Below, piece by piece: positions 56,295 through 64,000 of a stretch of 64,000 bases of DNA. Origin of the DNA: Pantoea dispersa (GTDB lineage Bacteria > Pseudomonadota > Gammaproteobacteria > Enterobacterales > Enterobacteriaceae). Where the stretch lies: positions 806,001-870,000 of the forward strand of contig NZ_SCKT01000001.1 of the NCBI RefSeq assembly GCF_014155765.1. Direction: 5' to 3'. The notes under the pieces were generated by a model. The model searched no databases. It was given only the letters and a program-made list of their open reading frames with translations, and was not told the DNA's origin. Both the position numbers and the translations under genes were made by a program. Numbering within the stretch: position 1 is the stretch's first letter; each line of letters begins with the position of its first letter.

Positions 56295-56325
56295 TTAGCG
56301 CGCCGCACCATTGCGGCGCCGCTAA
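56295..56325. other. Imperfect stem-loop between ybjP and artP
   Basis: TTAGCGCGCCGC can pair with GCGGCGCCGCTAA (one bulged C) around ACCATT. No T tract follows on either strand, so it is a strong structure rather than a clear terminator. It is the only notable element in the first part of this 239-bp gap. Confidence 0.5.
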
Positions 56326-56418
56326 GCTTCCGCGCAACAGCCAACGCTTACCCGTCAGCCCCTTTCCCCACTGCCCTGCCCGATTTTGTGCTACGCTTTT
56401 GCTGTTTAATTGCTCTTT

Positions 56419-56457
56419 AATAAATTTTAACCCACCTCAATTGCATAACTATTCTGG
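56419..56457 (+). promoter_or_regulatory. Candidate tandem ArgR boxes upstream of artP
   Basis: Core TGCAT-AACT-ATTCT (56442-56455) matches the ARG-box consensus TGAATNNNNATTCA at 8 of 10 positions. A weaker core TAAAT-TTTA-ACCCA (56421-56434; 7 of 10) lies 21 bp upstream centre to centre, the normal tandem spacing. E. coli artPIQM is repressed by ArgR with arginine. Confidence 0.5.
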
Positions 56458-56501
56458 TGACGTTAAGATTTGCGACACTAATTGCTATTCATTTTTTGCG
56501 C

Positions 56502-57230
56502 ATGAGTATTCAACTAAACGCCATCAACTGTTTTTACGGTGCCCATCAGGCGCTGTTCGATATCAACCTGGCCTGCCCGCAGGGCGAAACGCTGGTGTTG
56601 CTCGGCCCGAGTGGCGCGGGTAAAAGTTCACTCCTGCGCGTGCTCAACCTGCTGGAGCTGCCGCGTTCCGGTAGCCTGCAGATTGCCGGCAACCATTTCG
56701 ATTTCAGCCAGACGCCGTCCGACAACGCGATTCGCGAACTGCGCCAGAATGTCGGCATGGTGTTCCAGCAGTACAACCTGTGGCCGCACCTCAGCGTGAT
56801 GCAGAACCTGATCGAAGCACCCTGTCGTGTGCTCGGGCTCAGCAAAGATGCGGCACGCGCGCGCGCCGATAAACTGCTGGAACGCCTGCGTCTGACGCCG
56901 TACGCCGATCGTTTTCCCCTGCACCTTTCCGGTGGCCAGCAGCAGCGCGTGGCAATTGCGCGCGCGCTGATGATGGAGCCGCAGGTGTTGCTGTTTGATG
57001 AACCGACCGCCGCGCTCGACCCGGAGATCACGGCGCAGATCGTCAGCATCATTCGTGAGCTGGCGCAGACGCAGATCACGCAGGTGATTGTCACCCACGA
57101 AGTTGAGGTGGCGCGCAAAACCGCCAGCCGCGTGGTGTACATGGAGAACGGTCGCATCATTGAACAGGGCGATGCCAGCCACTTTACACAGCCGCAAACC
57201 GAGGCGTTTGCTCATTATCTTTCGCACTAA
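56502..57230 (+). CDS. artP: Arginine ABC transporter ATPase ArtP
   Basis: ATP-binding subunit of the arginine importer. It has 242 residues from the ATG at 56502 ([18 protein letters not shown]), the E. coli length; a GTG at 56457 in frame lies in the operator region. Walker A GPSGAGKS is at residues 35-42, the signature [15 protein letters not shown] near 143 and Walker [15 protein letters not shown] near 163. The ribosome-binding site is weak (TTTTTTGCGC). First gene of artPIQM. Confidence 0.98.
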   Translation: MSIQLNAINCFYGAHQALFDINLACPQGETLVLLGPSGAGKSSLLRVLNLLELPRSGSLQIAGNHFDFSQTPSDNAIRELRQNVGMVFQQYNLWPHLSVMQNLIEAPCRVLGLSKDAARARADKLLERLRLTPYADRFPLHLSGGQQQRVAIARALMMEPQVLLFDEPTAALDPEITAQIVSIIRELAQTQITQVIVTHEVEVARKTASRVVYMENGRIIEQGDASHFTQPQTEAFAHYLSH

Positions 57231-57245
57231 GTCAGGATGCTTCTA

Positions 57246-57977
57246 ATGAAAAAAGTTGTACTTGCTGCACTGCTTGCCAGCCTGAGCCTGAGCGCTTCTG
57301 CCGCGCAAACCCTGCGTTTCGCGACCGAGGCGTCTTATCCGCCGTTTGAATTTGTCGACTCCGACAACAAAATCCAGGGCTTTGACGTCGATCTGGCCAA
57401 TGCGCTGTGCAAAGAGATCGATGCGACCTGCACCTTTACCAACCAGGCCTTCGACAGCCTGATCCCCAGCCTGAAATTCCGCCGTTTTGACGCGGTGATG
57501 GCCGGCATGGATATCACGCCAGAGCGTGAAAAGCAGGTGCTGTTCACCAAACCTTACTACGACAACTCTGCGACCTTCATCGCGCAGAAAGGCAAGCTGG
57601 CGGACGTTGCGGCGCTGAAAGGCAAGCGTGTGGGCGTGCAGAACGGCACCACGCACCAGAAATATCTCTCTGACAAGCACAGCGACATCACCATCGTGCC
57701 TTACGACAGCTACCAGAATGCGGTGCTCGACCTGAAGAATGGCCGTATTGATGCGGTGTTCGGGGATACCGCCGTGGTTAACGAGTGGCTGAAGCAGAAT
57801 GCCAACCTCGCCGCGCTGGGTGAGAAAGTGACCGACAAAGCCTACTTCGGCACCGGTCTCGGCATCGCCGTGCGTCAGGGCAACAGCGAACTGCAGCAGA
57901 AGTTCAACGGCGCGCTGGATAAGATCAAAGCCGACGGCACCTACAAAACCATCTACAACAAATGGTTTCAGCAGTAA
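57246..57977 (+). CDS. artI: Arginine transporter substrate-binding protein ArtI
   Basis: Periplasmic solute-binding protein of 243 residues from the ATG at 57246 (MKKVVLAALLASLSLSASA), with AGGATG upstream; cleavage near residue 20. Conserved ligand-site stretches include ATEASYPPFEF, GFDVDLANALC and GVQNGTTHQKYL. By eye it is about 60% identical to ArtJ 1.5 kb downstream. Position in artPIQM defines it as ArtI. Confidence 0.95.
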   Translation: MKKVVLAALLASLSLSASAAQTLRFATEASYPPFEFVDSDNKIQGFDVDLANALCKEIDATCTFTNQAFDSLIPSLKFRRFDAVMAGMDITPEREKQVLFTKPYYDNSATFIAQKGKLADVAALKGKRVGVQNGTTHQKYLSDKHSDITIVPYDSYQNAVLDLKNGRIDAVFGDTAVVNEWLKQNANLAALGEKVTDKAYFGTGLGIAVRQGNSELQQKFNGALDKIKADGTYKTIYNKWFQQ

Positions 57978-57983
57978 TTTCTG

Positions 57984-58697
57984 ATGAATGAAATGATTCC
58001 ACTCGCAAGCGCCGCCGGCATGACCGTCGGCCTTGCCGTTTGTGCCCTGATCGCCGGCCTCGCGCTGGCGATGATTTTTGCTGGCTGGGAATCGCTGCGC
58101 TGGAAACCGCTGGCGTGGATCGGTACCGGGCTGGTGACGCTGATTCGCGGCCTGCCGGAAATTCTGGTGGTGCTGTTTATCTATTTCGGTGCCTCGCAGC
58201 TGCTGCTGACGCTGTCGGACGGCTTCCAGCTCAATCTGGGCCTGTTCACCCTGCCGGTGCAGATGCAGATTGAGAACTTTGATGTCAGCCCGTTCCTGTG
58301 CGGCGTGATTGCGCTGGCGATGCTCTATTCAGCTTACGCCTCTCAAACGCTGCGCGGTGCGCTGAAAGCGGTGCCGTCCGGCCAGTGGGAATCAGGCCAG
58401 GCGCTGGGCATGAAAAAGTCAGCGATTTTCTTCCGCCTGATTATGCCGCAGATGTGGCGCCATGCGCTGCCCGGACTCGGCAATCAGTGGCTGGTGCTGC
58501 TCAAGGATACGGCGCTGGTGTCGCTGATTAGCGTCAACGATCTCATGCTGCAGACCAAAAGCATTGCGACGCGCACCCAGGAGCCGTTTACCTGGTATCT
58601 GGTGGCTGCCGCGATCTATTTAGTGATTACGCTATTCAGTCAGGCGGTACTGCGCCGTATTGAATCACGTACCACGCGTTTCGAGCGGGGGGCCTGA
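57984..58697 (+). CDS. artQ: Arginine transporter permease ArtQ
   Basis: Inner-membrane permease of 237 residues (E. coli 238), HisMQ type. It starts [20 protein letters not shown]. The EAA loop [22 protein letters not shown] contacts ArtP. Five membrane helices. Only 6 nt separate it from artI and 3 nt from artM, so the four genes form one operon. Confidence 0.98.
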   Translation: MNEMIPLASAAGMTVGLAVCALIAGLALAMIFAGWESLRWKPLAWIGTGLVTLIRGLPEILVVLFIYFGASQLLLTLSDGFQLNLGLFTLPVQMQIENFDVSPFLCGVIALAMLYSAYASQTLRGALKAVPSGQWESGQALGMKKSAIFFRLIMPQMWRHALPGLGNQWLVLLKDTALVSLISVNDLMLQTKSIATRTQEPFTWYLVAAAIYLVITLFSQAVLRRIESRTTRFERGA

Positions 58698-58700
58698 CGC

Positions 58701-59369
58701 ATGCTGGCGTATTTACCTGAGCTACTGAAAGGCCTGCATACCAGCCTGACGCTAACGGCCGCCTCGCTGGTCGCCGCGCTGCTGCTGGCGCTGCTGTGCA
58801 CCATTGTGCTGGCGCTGAAGCTGCCGCTGCTCAACTGGCTGGTCAAAGGCTATATCACCCTGTTTACCGGCACGCCGCTGCTGGTGCAGATTTTCCTCAT
58901 CTATTACGGTCCCGGCCAGTTCCCCAGCATTCAGAACGTGCCGTGGCTCTGGCATTTACTGTCGCAGCCGTGGCTGTGTGCCATGCTGGCGCTGTCGCTT
59001 AATAGCGCAGCCTACACCACACAGCTGTTCTACGGCGCGGTGCGCGCCATTCCGGCCGGGCAGTGGCAGTCCTGCGCCGCGCTGGGCATGCGCCGCCGCG
59101 ATACGCTGCGTATTCTGCTGCCGTACGCGTTTAAGCGCGCCCTCTCCTCTTACTCCAACGAAGTGGTGCTGGTGTTCAAGAGTACTTCGCTGGCCTATAC
59201 CATTACGCTGATGGAGGTGATGGGCCACGGCCAGCTGCTGTATGGCCGCACCTATGACGTCACCGTGTATGCTGCCGCCGGTCTGATTTATCTGGTGGTT
59301 AACGGCCTGCTGACGCTGCTGATGCGCCTGGTCGAGAAGCGCGCGCTGGCGTTTGAGCGCCGCAACTGA
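58701..59369 (+). CDS. artM: Arginine transporter permease ArtM
   Basis: Second permease, 222 residues (E. coli 222). It starts MLAYLPELLKGLHTSLTLT; the EAA loop QSCAALGMRRRDTLRILLPYAF and YTITLMEVMGHGQLLYGRTYD are typical. It forms the membrane pore with ArtQ. Last gene of artPIQM; artJ follows with its own operator. Confidence 0.98.
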   Translation: MLAYLPELLKGLHTSLTLTAASLVAALLLALLCTIVLALKLPLLNWLVKGYITLFTGTPLLVQIFLIYYGPGQFPSIQNVPWLWHLLSQPWLCAMLALSLNSAAYTTQLFYGAVRAIPAGQWQSCAALGMRRRDTLRILLPYAFKRALSSYSNEVVLVFKSTSLAYTITLMEVMGHGQLLYGRTYDVTVYAAAGLIYLVVNGLLTLLMRLVEKRALAFERRN

Positions 59370-59430
59370 TCGTCTGACGCGGTGCGAAGGAAAGCGCCGC
59401 GCCCTTTCTCGCTATATTTGATTGCAGCGA

Positions 59431-59469
59431 AATAAATTTTTAATCATATTTATTGCATACAAATGCATT
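59431..59469 (+). promoter_or_regulatory. Tandem ArgR boxes upstream of artJ
   Basis: Two 18-bp ARG-box-like sites with cores TAAAT-TTTT-AATCA (59433-59446) and TGCAT-ACAA-ATGCA (59454-59467) each match TGAATNNNNATTCA at 8 of 10 positions. Their centres are exactly 21 bp apart (3-bp gap), the standard arrangement for an ArgR hexamer. E. coli artJ is strongly ArgR-repressed. The sites lie 55-93 bp before the artJ start. Confidence 0.75.
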
Positions 59470-59523
59470 AACTGGCATCGTGTAAATCGTTTCGCCTCTG
59501 GCATGGTTTACAGGAGCCTTATA

Positions 59524-60255
59524 ATGAAAAAATGGATTGTTGCGGCAGTGATGGCAACGCTGGCAATGAATGCTTATGCGGCAGAGAAAATTCGTTTTGC
59601 TGCCTCAGCCACCTATCCCCCGTTCGAATCACTCGATCAGAATAACCAGATTGTCGGTTTTGATATCGACCTCGCTAAAGCGCTGTGTCAGCAGATGCAG
59701 GCCGAGTGCACTTTCACCAACAATGCCTTTGATAGCCTGATTCCTTCGCTGAAATTCCGTCGCTATGACGCGGTCATTTCCGGCATGGATATCACCGCCG
59801 AGCGCAGTAAGCAGGTCGATTTTACCCAGCCCTACTACGCCAATTCGGCGATTGTCATCGCCCATAAAGGTGAATATAGCGACTTTAGCCAGCTGAAAGG
59901 CAAACGCATCGGCGTGGAAAACGGCACCACCCATCAGAAATACCTGCTGGAGAAGCATCCGGAAGTGATTGCGGTGGCCTACGACAGCTACCAGAACGCA
60001 ATCCTCGACCTGAAAAATGGCCGGCTCAACGGCGTATTTGGTGACAGCGCAGTCGTCAATCAGTGGCTGAAGGCCAATGCGGATTTGAGCACGGTCGGCG
60101 AGCACATTACCGACAGCGACTACTTCGGCACCGGGCTCGGCATTGCGGTGCGCAAGGGCAACAGCGCGCTGCTGCAACAGCTGAACAGCGCGCTGGCGGC
60201 GCTGAAAGCCAACGGTCGCTGGCAGCAGATCAATCAGAAGTGGTTCCCGGAATAA
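59524..60255 (+). CDS. artJ: Arginine-binding periplasmic protein ArtJ
   Basis: High-affinity arginine-binding protein of 243 residues from the ATG at 59524 (MKKWIVAAVMATLAMNAYAAEK), cleaved near residue 19; CAGGAGCC lies upstream. Ligand-site stretches ASATYPPFESL, GFDIDLAKALC and GVENGTTHQKYLL mirror ArtI. The reading frame is open 34 codons further upstream but runs through the ArgR boxes. It is a separate unit using the ArtPQM membrane complex. Confidence 0.96.
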   Translation: MKKWIVAAVMATLAMNAYAAEKIRFAASATYPPFESLDQNNQIVGFDIDLAKALCQQMQAECTFTNNAFDSLIPSLKFRRYDAVISGMDITAERSKQVDFTQPYYANSAIVIAHKGEYSDFSQLKGKRIGVENGTTHQKYLLEKHPEVIAVAYDSYQNAILDLKNGRLNGVFGDSAVVNQWLKANADLSTVGEHITDSDYFGTGLGIAVRKGNSALLQQLNSALAALKANGRWQQINQKWFPE

Positions 60256-60318
60256 GCATTATGGAGTTGCGTGGCGCCGGGCCTGCCAGGTTCTGCACGT
60301 CCTCAGCGCAGCCGGGCG

Positions 60319-61455
60319 CTACGCGATTCCACCCTTACGACGCAGTAACGTCAGCACCTCGAAATGTGCGGTGTGCGGGAACATATCGAACAGCTGCACG
60401 CGGCTGATGTCATAGTCGGCCAGGCGGGCAATGTCCTGCGCCATGCTGGCGGGATTGCAGCTGGAATACAGGATGTAGTCCGGCGCCATGCGGCTCAGCC
60501 AGGCGCACAGTTCTGCCCCAATACCGCGACGTGGCGGATTGACCAGCACCAGCTGCGGCACGCTCGTATGCCCGGTGGCAAACTGCGTGGAATCCAGCGC
60601 GGCAAAACTCACCTGCTCTAACCCCAGCTGCTGCGCCGACTGCTGCGCGCAGGCGATGGCTTCCGCACTGATTTCAATGCCGGTAAGCTGCATCTGCGGC
60701 GTGGCGCAGTGCAGGCCAAAGCCGCCAACGCCACAGAACAGATCCCACATGCTGTGCACCGGCAGCTCCGCCACCCAGTCGCGTGCCGTTGCGTACAGCG
60801 CAGCCGCCACCTGCGGGTTAGTCTGGAAGAAACTTTGCGGACGGATATACAGCGGCACGTCGTTGAAGCGTTCCGGCAGCGCCTGCTCAGGCGTCAGCGC
60901 CATCTCCTCCTCGCCCTCCAGTATCGCCATGTGCACCGGCTGAATATTGGCGGAGATCACCTGGAGCTGCGGCAGCTGCTGTTGCAGCCACGGCAGCGCG
61001 GCGCGCAGCTGCGCCAGTTTGCTGTGCGAGCGCAGGACAAAACGCAGCATCATGCCGCCCTGGGTACTCTCCGTCAGCAGCAGAAACTTCAGCTCGCCGC
61101 GTTTGCGCGCCACGTTGTACGGCGTCAGACCGGCACGGGCGATAAAGGGTTTCAGCACGTCGAATACCGCCGCGAAGCTGGCGGGATAGAGCGGACAGGC
61201 GCAGAGATCCACCGGCTCGCCGTCTCGCGCCACCATACCGAACAGCGGTTTTTCCACGCTGCCGCTCACCACCATCTTGGCTTTATTGCGAAACCCCTGC
61301 TGCGCCGAGGTGACCGGCGGCCGCCAGTCAGCGACCGGCATGCCGTCCAGCAGCTGCGTCAGCTGCGTCTGCTTGTCGCTGAGCTGTTGCGGATAGGGTT
61401 TTTCCAGCCACTGACATGAGCGACAGCGACCGGCCTGATAAAGCGCGCAATGCAT
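60319..61455 (-). CDS. rlmC: 23S rRNA (uracil(747)-C(5))-methyltransferase RlmC
   Basis: RumB family SAM-dependent methyltransferase with an Fe-S cluster. It has 378 residues from the ATG at 61455 ([19 protein letters not shown]), matching E. coli (375). Cluster Cys are C3, C11, C14 and one in [13 protein letters not shown] near residue 82. The SAM motif [14 protein letters not shown] is near 230 and the catalytic Cys in [13 protein letters not shown] near 335. An in-frame ATG ten codons earlier is not conserved. Confidence 0.97.
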   Translation of the reverse strand: MHCALYQAGRCRSCQWLEKPYPQQLSDKQTQLTQLLDGMPVADWRPPVTSAQQGFRNKAKMVVSGSVEKPLFGMVARDGEPVDLCACPLYPASFAAVFDVLKPFIARAGLTPYNVARKRGELKFLLLTESTQGGMMLRFVLRSHSKLAQLRAALPWLQQQLPQLQVISANIQPVHMAILEGEEEMALTPEQALPERFNDVPLYIRPQSFFQTNPQVAAALYATARDWVAELPVHSMWDLFCGVGGFGLHCATPQMQLTGIEISAEAIACAQQSAQQLGLEQVSFAALDSTQFATGHTSVPQLVLVNPPRRGIGAELCAWLSRMAPDYILYSSCNPASMAQDIARLADYDISRVQLFDMFPHTAHFEVLTLLRRKGGIA

Positions 61456-61503
61456 GGAAAGGCCTGTATTGAGAATCTGGAGCAAAAACGGGGGCCGATT
61501 GTA

Positions 61504-61968
61504 TCACCGGCTGCGGAAAAATGCGCGACTGCTGGCCGGCACAAACAGCAACAGCAGCACCAGCACATCCGGCAGTTTCTGCAGCAGCGTGTGGTGAATA
61601 ATCTGCGCGTTATTCTCGCCGGGAATGCTGAAAATCTCCGGATAGATCCAGCCCACCGACGCCATCAGCATGTACAGCAGCACCACGATCTGCGTGGCCA
61701 CATATCCCCAGCGCCCGGCATTACTGCCGCGCATCAGGGTAAAGGCACAGCGCAATTCAAACAGGAAAATCAGCTGGCTGGCGATAAAGATCAGCGTGGA
61801 GTCCCACGCCTGCGCGCTGCGGTGCACAAAATTGGCGATTTCGTCATAGCCCAGCTCATTGGCCAGCATCAGCACGCTGATACAGCGCGTGGCGATAATG
61901 GCGCTGCCGGCAATGGTCACCGGCACGGGCGTGGAGGTTAACACCAGGTTTTTCAACGTTTCCGACAT
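61504..61968 (-). CDS. ybjO: Inner membrane protein YbjO (DUF2593)
   Basis: Protein of 154 residues (E. coli 162) with four predicted membrane helices. It starts MSETLKNLVLTSTPVPVTIAGS and contains VHRSAQAWDSTLIFIASQLIFL. It follows potI across a terminator. Function unknown; only topology and synteny support the name. Confidence 0.88.
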   Translation of the reverse strand: MSETLKNLVLTSTPVPVTIAGSAIIATRCISVLMLANELGYDEIANFVHRSAQAWDSTLIFIASQLIFLFELRCAFTLMRGSNAGRWGYVATQIVVLLYMLMASVGWIYPEIFSIPGENNAQIIHHTLLQKLPDVLVLLLLFVPASSRAFFRSR

Positions 61969-61981
61969 TGCGCGCGCTCCA

Positions 61982-62008
61982 TAAGAAAAGGCTGACAGAG
62001 TCAGCCTT
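61982..62008 (-). terminator. Rho-independent terminator after potI
   Basis: A 9-bp perfect stem AAGGCTGAC/GTCAGCCTT (61988-61996 with 62000-62008), loop 3 nt, followed on the minus strand by TTCTTAT. It ends the potFGHI direction transcript before ybjO. Confidence 0.85.
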
Positions 62009-62034
62009 GCTTATATTGGCAAATGTTGCGTCAC

Positions 62035-62880
62035 TCAGCCACGTTTTGCTTTCTGAATATCGCGCAATCGCTGTTTTTCTTCGTGCGCCATAAAGCGCCA
62101 GGCGATAAAGCCGACCAGCCCGACCACAAACAGAATCAGCGAGGCCAGCGCGTTGATCTCCGGATTGACGCCGCGCCGCACCGTGGCAAAGATCGCCATC
62201 GGCAGCGTGGTAGCGCCCGGCCCGGTGACGAAGCTGGCGATCACCAGGTCGTCCAGCGACAGAGTAAACGCCAGCAGCCAGCCGGTAATGATCGCCGGGG
62301 CAATCATCGGCACGGTAATCACGAAGAACACCTTCAGCGGCGTAGCGCCGAGGTCCATCGCCGCTTCTTCAATTGAGCGATCCAGCTCGCGCAGCCGCGA
62401 GTTGATCACCACCGCCACGTAGGCGGTACAGAACGTGACGTGCGCCAGCCAGATGGTCAGCATGCCGCGATCGCCCGGCCAGCCAAAGGTGTTACCCATC
62501 GCCACGAACAGCAGCAGCAGTGACAAACCGGTGATCACGTCGGGCATCACCAGCGGCGCGGTGAGCATGAAAGCAAAGCCGCTGTGGCCGCGAAAACGCC
62601 CGAAGCGCACGATAATCACCGCCGCCATGGTGCCGAGCACCACTGCCATGGTGGCCGACAGCGCCGCGATGGTCAGGCTCAGGCCAACCGCATCCAGCAT
62701 CGCATCATCCTGGAACAGCACGCGATACCAGTGAAACGAGAAGCTCTCCCATACCGTCACCAGCTGCGAGCTGTTGAAGGAGTAAACCACCAGCAGCAGC
62801 ATCGGCGCGTACAGGAACAGGAAGCACAGCGCCAGAATCGCGGTGCGCCACGGAGAGCGGATTACCGGTAGCTGATTCAT
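62035..62880 (-). CDS. potI: Putrescine ABC transporter permease PotI
   Basis: Inner-membrane permease of 281 residues (E. coli 281) of the PotFGHI putrescine importer. Six membrane helices. The EAA loop MDLGATPLKVFFVITVPMI contacts PotG. It overlaps potH by 4 nt (ATGA), so the two permeases are translationally coupled. Confidence 0.98.
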   Translation of the reverse strand: MNQLPVIRSPWRTAILALCFLFLYAPMLLLVVYSFNSSQLVTVWESFSFHWYRVLFQDDAMLDAVGLSLTIAALSATMAVVLGTMAAVIIVRFGRFRGHSGFAFMLTAPLVMPDVITGLSLLLLFVAMGNTFGWPGDRGMLTIWLAHVTFCTAYVAVVINSRLRELDRSIEEAAMDLGATPLKVFFVITVPMIAPAIITGWLLAFTLSLDDLVIASFVTGPGATTLPMAIFATVRRGVNPEINALASLILFVVGLVGFIAWRFMAHEEKQRLRDIQKAKRG

Positions 62881-63833
62881 CCCTTCTCCCCCATTTCACG
62901 GTTTTGATGTTTGTGGAACCAGACGATAGGCAGAATCAGGATCAGCAGGATGATCACCGCCAGCGCCGAGGCCACCGGCCAGTCGCGGTTGTTGAAGAAC
63001 TCCTGCCACAAAATGCGCCCAATCATGATGCTGTCCGGTCCGCCGAGCAGTTCCGGGATCACGTACTCGCCCACCGCCGGAATAAATACCAGCATTGAGC
63101 CAGCAATAATGCCGCCTTTGGTCAGCGGCACGATGACGCTGAAGAAAGTTTTCAGCGGGCGCGCGCCGAGGTCGAGCGATGCTTCCACCAGCGAATAATC
63201 AATGCGCGTCAGCGCGGTGTAGATCGGCAGCACCATAAACGGCAGGTAGCAGTAAACGATACCGATATACACCGCTGTGTTGGTGTACAGGATGATCAGC
63301 GGATGATCGATCACGCCAAGCCACATCAGGAAGCGGTTGAGGATCCCGTTGTTGTTCAGCAGTCCCATCCATGCATAGACGCGCACCAGGAACGAGGTCC
63401 ACGACGGCAGGATCACCAGCAGCAGCAGGATGGTGCGCATGGAGGGCTTGCTGTGCGCCACCGCCCACGCCAGCGGATAACCGATCAGCAGACAGATCAC
63501 CGTTGAGATCGCCGCCACCTTCAGCGAGGTGAGATAAGCTTCGGCGTATAGCGGATCGTCGGTCAGCGTCAGGTAGTTGCCCAAATTGAGCACCAGGTTG
63601 AGCTGGTCGTCCGCCCAGGTCACCAAATCGGTGTAAGGCGGAATGGCGCGCGCAATATCGGCGAAACTGATCTTCAGCACGATGAGGAACGGCAGCATAA
63701 ACAGCAGGATTAGCCACAGATAAGGCAGCGCGATCACCAGCTTGCGACCATGTTGCATTTTCATGCGCGTGCCCCAGCGCTGCAGCGGTGTGCCCGCTAC
63801 CTCCGGCTCGCTGCGTTGAGAAATCTGGCTCAT
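62877..63833 (-). CDS. potH: Putrescine ABC transporter permease PotH
   Basis: Permease of 318 residues (E. coli 317), partner of PotI. The N-terminal cytoplasmic segment (about 1-30) precedes a hydrophobic helix; the EAA loop SLDLGARPLKTFFSVIVPL is intact. AGGAGGCGCT gives a strong ribosome-binding site. It lies 9 nt after potG. Confidence 0.98.
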   Translation of the reverse strand: MSQISQRSEPEVAGTPLQRWGTRMKMQHGRKLVIALPYLWLILLFMLPFLIVLKISFADIARAIPPYTDLVTWADDQLNLVLNLGNYLTLTDDPLYAEAYLTSLKVAAISTVICLLIGYPLAWAVAHSKPSMRTILLLLVILPSWTSFLVRVYAWMGLLNNNGILNRFLMWLGVIDHPLIILYTNTAVYIGIVYCYLPFMVLPIYTALTRIDYSLVEASLDLGARPLKTFFSVIVPLTKGGIIAGSMLVFIPAVGEYVIPELLGGPDSIMIGRILWQEFFNNRDWPVASALAVIILLILILPIVWFHKHQNREMGEKG

Positions 63834-63842
63834 AGCGCCTCC

Positions 63843-64000
63843 TTAAACCGTCAGGACCACACAGCTGTCGGCATCCCAGCACAGGCGCACTTCATCGCCC
63901 CAGGTGGGCGCGCCTTTCCGGTAGCGATGCGCATTCTGCAGCTGGGCGCTGATCATCTGGCCGCTGCGCAGCCGGACGTGGTAAATCGACAGATCGCCGA
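63843..64000 (-). CDS. potG: Putrescine transporter ATPase PotG, C-terminal end (cut by window edge)
   Basis: The last 51 codons of a gene that enters from the right edge, ending VRLCWDADSCVVLTV and TAA. The content (GDLSIYHVRLRSGQMISAQ ... GAPTWGDEV) fits the C-terminal TOBE domain of PotG. The ATPase core is outside the window; the call rests on adjacency to potH and this tail. Confidence 0.88.
   Translation of the reverse strand, partial: GDLSIYHVRLRSGQMISAQLQNAHRYRKGAPTWGDEVRLCWDADSCVVLTV

Noticed and set aside
59384-59412. Possible terminator between artM and artJ
   Set aside because: The stem has a 2-nt bulge, a 9-nt loop and no T tract, so I did not list it as a terminator.

Overview
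The window is chromosomal core genome of a gamma-proteobacterium of the order Enterobacterales. Protein sequences are close to Escherichia coli orthologues along the whole length. The GC-rich codon use and the losses relative to E. coli (no dmsABC, ycaP, hcp-hcr, aqpZ, macAB or serW at their usual places) suggest a plant- or insect-associated Erwiniaceae such as Pantoea, Erwinia or Mixta. That genus-level guess is inference. I see no prophage, insertion sequence, CRISPR array, rRNA or tRNA gene, and no broken gene. The only truncated genes are the two cut by the window ends (ldtD on the left, potG on the right).

Layout. 1-8.5 kb: the MukBEF condensin operon (cmoM-mukF-mukE-mukB, minus strand) followed by ldtD. 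8.6-17.7 kb: elyC (plus), then an envelope and LPS block on the minus strand (comEC, msbA, lpxK, ycaQ, ycaR, kdsB, ycbJ). 17.9-23.4 kb: ihfB, rpsA, cmk, aroA and serC, all minus, with structured leaders at rpsA and between serC and aroA. 23.7-29.9 kb: ycaO, then the anaerobic formate module focA-pflB-pflA behind a well-formed FNR class II promoter. 30.0-39.1 kb, minus strand: ycaD, serS, rarA, lolA, ftsK and lrp. 39.6-45.5 kb, plus strand: trxB, cydD, cydC, aat and infA. 45.6-51.6 kb: clpA and clpS (minus), cspD (plus), ybjD (minus) and lysO (plus). 51.7-56.3 kb: poxB and ltaE (plus), amiD and ybjQ (minus), ybjP (plus). 56.5-60.3 kb: arginine transport genes artPIQM and artJ with candidate tandem ArgR boxes. 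60.3-64 kb, minus strand: rlmC, ybjO and the putrescine transporter genes potI, potH and the end of potG.

Functional groupings. MukBEF and FtsK serve chromosome organisation and segregation. MsbA, LpxK and KdsB serve lipid A and Kdo supply. FocA, PflB and PflA serve mixed-acid fermentation, with TrxB and CydDC for thiol redox and cytochrome bd assembly. Aat, ClpS and ClpA form the N-degron pathway. ArtPIQMJ and PotGHI import basic amino acids and polyamines, and LysO exports lysine.

I found no convincing new multi-gene system. The items most worth a second look are regulatory: the long structured lrp leader, an attenuator-like hairpin before infA, stem-loops in the cspD leader and between serC and aroA, tandem ArgR boxes at artJ, and the FNR site at focA. 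Also worth checking are the missing tRNA-Ser between infA and clpA, a degenerate kinase active site in YcbJ, a 34-residue internal duplication in the FtsK linker, and a solitary OLD-type nuclease (YbjD).
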